Shown here one piece after another: positions 61,196 to 64,000 of a stretch of DNA of 64,000 bases (the stretch's first letter is position 1; every line of letters starts with the position of its first letter). Below the pieces are notes generated by a model that was not told where the DNA came from, ran no database searches, and saw only the letters and a list, made by a program, of their open reading frames with translations. The stretch is from positions 1,860,001 through 1,924,000 of the forward strand of contig NZ_CP171225.1 in the NCBI RefSeq assembly GCF_043226085.1, given 5' to 3'. The translations under genes were made by a program, and so were the position numbers. Source of the DNA: Amaricoccus sp003258405 (GTDB lineage: Bacteria; Pseudomonadota; Alphaproteobacteria; Rhodobacterales; Rhodobacteraceae).

Positions 61196-63402
61196 GCGGA
61201 CAGTCCTCCGGATTCGTGACGTGTTCTGCGGCCGAGCAGGGCTGCGTCGACCTTCTTCATCAGGCGCGCGAAGGGCGGATCCTCCGCGGCATGGACCTCG
61301 TCGAGCATCCAGAACTCGACCGCGCCCGCACACCAGGCGCCCGAACCGAGACGGCGGAGGCGCGAGGCGAGATCCACATGTGCATAGGAATCGCTGAAGA
61401 GATGGCCGGTGAAACCGCCCGCCCGTTCGAGCTGCGCGCGCCCGACGAGCGCGATTTCGGCCGCCCCCGACGTGACCATTTCGGGCGCGCCCCGCGGCAG
61501 CCATTCGGCGCCATAGCCCGAGAGCGCACAGGCCGCCTCTGCCCCCGCCGGATCGAGCCGCGGGCCTCCGTAATAGATCGAGTCGTCCTCATAGGTGAGC
61601 GCGGGCGAGACGAGCCCCGGCGCCGGCAGCCGCTCGGCCTCGCCGAGCAGCGCGCCGAGCCAGCCGTGCGCCTTCGGCAGCGCCGACGGCAACCAGCAGA
61701 GCACATGCGCCCCCGTCGTTGCCGCGACCCCCGCATCGAGCTGGCCGGTGATGGTGCAGTCGTCAGGCGTCACGACGACGCCGCCCTGCAGCCCATAGAA
61801 GCGGAACGCATCCTCGAGCGCCCGGAGATGCTCGGAGGCGGTGGCACGTGTGGTGACAAGCGCAAGCTCGAGCAGCCGCGCCTCCTCCGAGCCGGCCAGC
61901 ACCCCGAGAATCGGCTGGAGCTCGGCCATGCGCCGGAAGGGCATCACCGCCGAGACCGGCCGCTGTGCGGCACGGCTGCCGAGCGGGATCATCCGCCGCT
62001 CCCGGCCGCGACGGCCGCCCTTCGAGGCGGGCTCGACGCTTGCGAGGAAGGGCGCGAGATGCTCCTCGACGATCCGGCCAAGCTCGGGATCGCTCGGGGA
62101 GATCGCGCCGACGATCTGCGGCAGGCGCTCGCTCGAGGTGAAGGGCGCGACCGTGAGCGGCCGGAACAGGCAGCTGTCGTCATCGAGCACGAGCTCGAGA
62201 TAGACCTCCGCCCCGTCCACCTTGTCGCGCGCGGCGGGCACATGGGTGATGAAGCCGTGCATCACGTCGCCCGGCCCGAGCAGATCGGCAAAGCGCGGGT
62301 CCTGGCCGAAGCCGTTGTTGAGATCGGGCCGCGGCAGCAGGCACCAGGCCTTGTCGAGCGGCGCATAGAGATTGCCGGTGCTCTTCAGCAGCACCCGCTC
62401 GACGCGGCGCAAGGGATCGAGCAGCCAGCCCACCGCGAGCAGCCCGCCGTCGGGTGCCTGCAGCAGGCTGTCGAACGCCGCCGCGATCGGCAGGCTCGTG
62501 CCCGCCAGCGTGTTCTCGCCCGAAAAGCGCGGGCGGCAGATGCGGCGGAAGGCGCGGCGGGTGCTCTCTGGCCCCTCGAAACGGTCGAGCATGTGGCGGA
62601 CATGGGCGTCCGCCGGCGTGCCCTCGAGCCGCAGCAGGTTGCCCCGCACCACGTCGAGCCGCAGAAGCCGTCCGTCGCGCTCGAAGAAGACCGCATCGAC
62701 GGACTGGAGATCGGCATCGCGCCAGTCGCGGCAGAAGAAGGCGACGCCCTGCCCCGGCGGCAGGATGTCCTCACGGTCGAACACCGCAACCTCGACCTCG
62801 CGCACCGAAAGCCCGCCGGCGACACTCGCAAGCGTCGCCGTGCCCGCCTTCAGCGACATCGACCAGCCTTGGGCGAAGAGGCCGCCGCATTCCGGCCGGC
62901 CGAGGATCTCGATGAAACCGTCACGCTCGGCGGCAGCGGTGAAGAAACTCCGCGCGAAATCCTCGTAGGCCCGGGCCTCCTCGGCCGAGGCTCCGGCGTC
63001 GAGAAGATGCAGCGTGAGAAAGTTGAAGATGTCGCGCCCGTCCACGCCGGAGGTGCGCACGAGATCGGCCAGAGGCTGCGGTGAGACATCGACCGTCGGC
63101 AACGCGGCGAAACGCCACGCCCGCGCCGAGGCCGGGTCATGGATCTCCGCGCCTGCCTGGGGCAGCCCATCGAGCACCGCGATGCCGCACCAGGTTTCAC
63201 CGCCGCCCGCCTGCCAGCACTTTGCCCGCCAGGGCAGGATCCGGCCGCCCTGCACGAGACTGCCGCTCAGCGGAAGCGCGTGCTCGGCGCCTTCGAACAG
63301 CAGAAGCGTTCGTCCGCCATGGAGCAGGATTGCGCGGGTACGGTGAAGCGTGGACCAGGACAGGTCCCGCTGCGGAAAATCGCTGCCATCTGCCGGAGTC
63401 AT
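61192..63402 (-). CDS. Large protein with C-terminal GT2-like domain
   Basis: A 736-residue cytosolic protein. About the first 480 residues match nothing I recognise. The C-terminal region (about 540-720) looks like a GT-A/GT2 glycosyltransferase: GGVVVTPDDCTITGQLDAGV, a HVLCWLPSALPKAHGWLGAL stretch, SGAAEIALVGRAQLERAGGF and FSDSYAHVDLASRLRRLGSG, then FWMLDEVHAAED. The classical DxD is not certain. ATG 63402 overlaps the stop of the upstream GT4 gene. Function in glycan assembly is inferred from context. Confidence 0.7.
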   Translation of the reverse strand: MTPADGSDFPQRDLSWSTLHRTRAILLHGGRTLLLFEGAEHALPLSGSLVQGGRILPWRAKCWQAGGGETWCGIAVLDGLPQAGAEIHDPASARAWRFAALPTVDVSPQPLADLVRTSGVDGRDIFNFLTLHLLDAGASAEEARAYEDFARSFFTAAAERDGFIEILGRPECGGLFAQGWSMSLKAGTATLASVAGGLSVREVEVAVFDREDILPPGQGVAFFCRDWRDADLQSVDAVFFERDGRLLRLDVVRGNLLRLEGTPADAHVRHMLDRFEGPESTRRAFRRICRPRFSGENTLAGTSLPIAAAFDSLLQAPDGGLLAVGWLLDPLRRVERVLLKSTGNLYAPLDKAWCLLPRPDLNNGFGQDPRFADLLGPGDVMHGFITHVPAARDKVDGAEVYLELVLDDDSCLFRPLTVAPFTSSERLPQIVGAISPSDPELGRIVEEHLAPFLASVEPASKGGRRGRERRMIPLGSRAAQRPVSAVMPFRRMAELQPILGVLAGSEEARLLELALVTTRATASEHLRALEDAFRFYGLQGGVVVTPDDCTITGQLDAGVAATTGAHVLCWLPSALPKAHGWLGALLGEAERLPAPGLVSPALTYEDDSIYYGGPRLDPAGAEAACALSGYGAEWLPRGAPEMVTSGAAEIALVGRAQLERAGGFTGHLFSDSYAHVDLASRLRRLGSGAWCAGAVEFWMLDEVHAAEDPPFARLMKKVDAALLGRRTRHESGGLSA

Positions 63403-64000
63403 GCTGCCACCCGATTGAAGAGAGCGTTGAAGAGATCGAGATGGGTCGAGACGAAAGCTTCGTGCGAGACCGGCGCGACGGGCGCAGCCGCGAGCCTCTC
63501 CCAGAGCCCGGGTTCGGTGGCGGCACGCACCATGGTCTCCGCAAGGGCGGCGGCATCGCCCGGCGGCACATGCAGCCCGTCGATGCCGTCCCGCACCAGC
63601 TCGGCCATGCCGCCGACGCCCGAGCAGATCACCGGGATCCCGGCCGCGCGGGCCTCGAGAATGACGAGCGGTGCGTTCTCCCACCAGAGCGAGGGCATCA
63701 CCACCCAGTCGGTCCGCGCGAGCAGGTTCGGCAGATCGCCCCGGTCGTAGGGGCCGAGATGCTGCGCGATCTGCCCCGCCGCCGTGAGCCCCGCCTTGAA
63801 CGCGCTGCGGAAATCCTGTTCGGCCCAGCCGAGGCCGCCATGGAAATTGACGCGGAGCGTGCTGTCGGTCTCGCGCAGCCGCGCGGCTGCCTCGAGCAGC
63901 ACAAGCACACCCTTGTGCGGCAGGATATTGCCGAAATAGGCGAAGCGGTCGCGCCGGGCGCGCGGCGCGGGCGAATCCCAGGAGATCCCGGCCTGAACCA
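63399..64000 (-). CDS. GT4-family glycosyltransferase, 5' partial
   Basis: The gene runs off the window; the frame is open to base 64000, with no start in view. Visible is the donor domain: RDRFAYFGNILPHKGVLVLL, RVNFHGGLGWAEQDFRSAFK, TDWVVMPSLWWENAPLVILE and CSGVGGMAELVRDGIDGLHV. It is a close relative of the product of 59873-61195. It translationally couples to the 736-residue protein. Confidence 0.88.
   Translation of the reverse strand, partial: VQAGISWDSPAPRARRDRFAYFGNILPHKGVLVLLEAAARLRETDSTLRVNFHGGLGWAEQDFRSAFKAGLTAAGQIAQHLGPYDRGDLPNLLARTDWVVMPSLWWENAPLVILEARAAGIPVICSGVGGMAELVRDGIDGLHVPPGDAAALAETMVRAATEPGLWERLAAAPVAPVSHEAFVSTHLDLFNALFNRVAA

Overview
The window is GC-rich chromosomal DNA with gene content typical of a Rhodobacterales-type alphaproteobacterium: a gpmI-envC-ctpA-rppH block, a moxR-DUF58-DUF4159 block, hspQ beside DUF1285, ruvCAB, and very dense, translationally coupled operons (many ATGA or GTGA stop/start overlaps). 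No rRNA, tRNA or CRISPR array was seen.

Layout. 1-1826: end of a soluble lytic transglycosylase and a GST-family protein. 1842-7493 (minus): a seven-gene Mrp/Mnh cation/proton antiporter operon in the order A-B-C-D-E-F-G. 7718-13021 (plus): CoA-type NUDIX hydrolase, CCA-adding enzyme, a repeat-rich membrane protein, chorismate synthase, HspQ. 13206-20770: DUF1285, then a MoxR/DUF58/BatA-like cluster. 20771 to about 24960: an AT-richer accessory segment holding a YihY/BrkB membrane protein, a degenerate second copy of the 3' end of the preceding gene, and a convergent two-gene defence-like module. One gene of that module is an AbiTii-domain protein cut by a 931-bp IS5-family element with a TAA target duplication. 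25045-29547 (minus): gpmI, EnvC-like factor, CtpA protease, RppH. 29686-36434: GntP-type permease, GT39-like membrane glycosyltransferase, and a 1216-residue secreted protein with eight Calx-beta domains and RTX repeats. 36738-41502 (minus): LrgA/LrgB and a SitABCD-type Mn/Fe ABC transporter with two Fur-family-like operators upstream. 41669-45239: prmA, DUF1127, ruvC-ruvA-ruvB. 45557-51144: purine (urate) catabolism: PuuD, UraH, a PuuE-UraD fusion, AllA and AllE, with an unrelated nucleotidyltransferase between the last two. 51263-64000: a surface-glycan region with GT4 glycosyltransferases, an acyltransferase, a sulfotransferase-like protein, and a PrtD/PrtE-type type I secretion pair embedded in a coupled glycosyltransferase operon that runs off the window.

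How parts fit. The urate genes cover urate to glyoxylate except allantoate amidohydrolase: PuuD oxidises urate, UraH and the UraD domain give S-allantoin, PuuE opens the ring, AllE and AllA act after allantoate hydrolysis. The type I pair could export the RTX/Calx-beta protein or an extracellular glycan-modifying enzyme; this is inference.

The most interesting item is the module at 22622-24876. Two different proteins, encoded convergently 7 bases apart, share the motif NSRVN(I/L)NSTDNS although their codons for it differ. One of them is AbiTii-like and has been inactivated by the insertion sequence. Removing the element and one TAA restores a continuous 233-codon frame.
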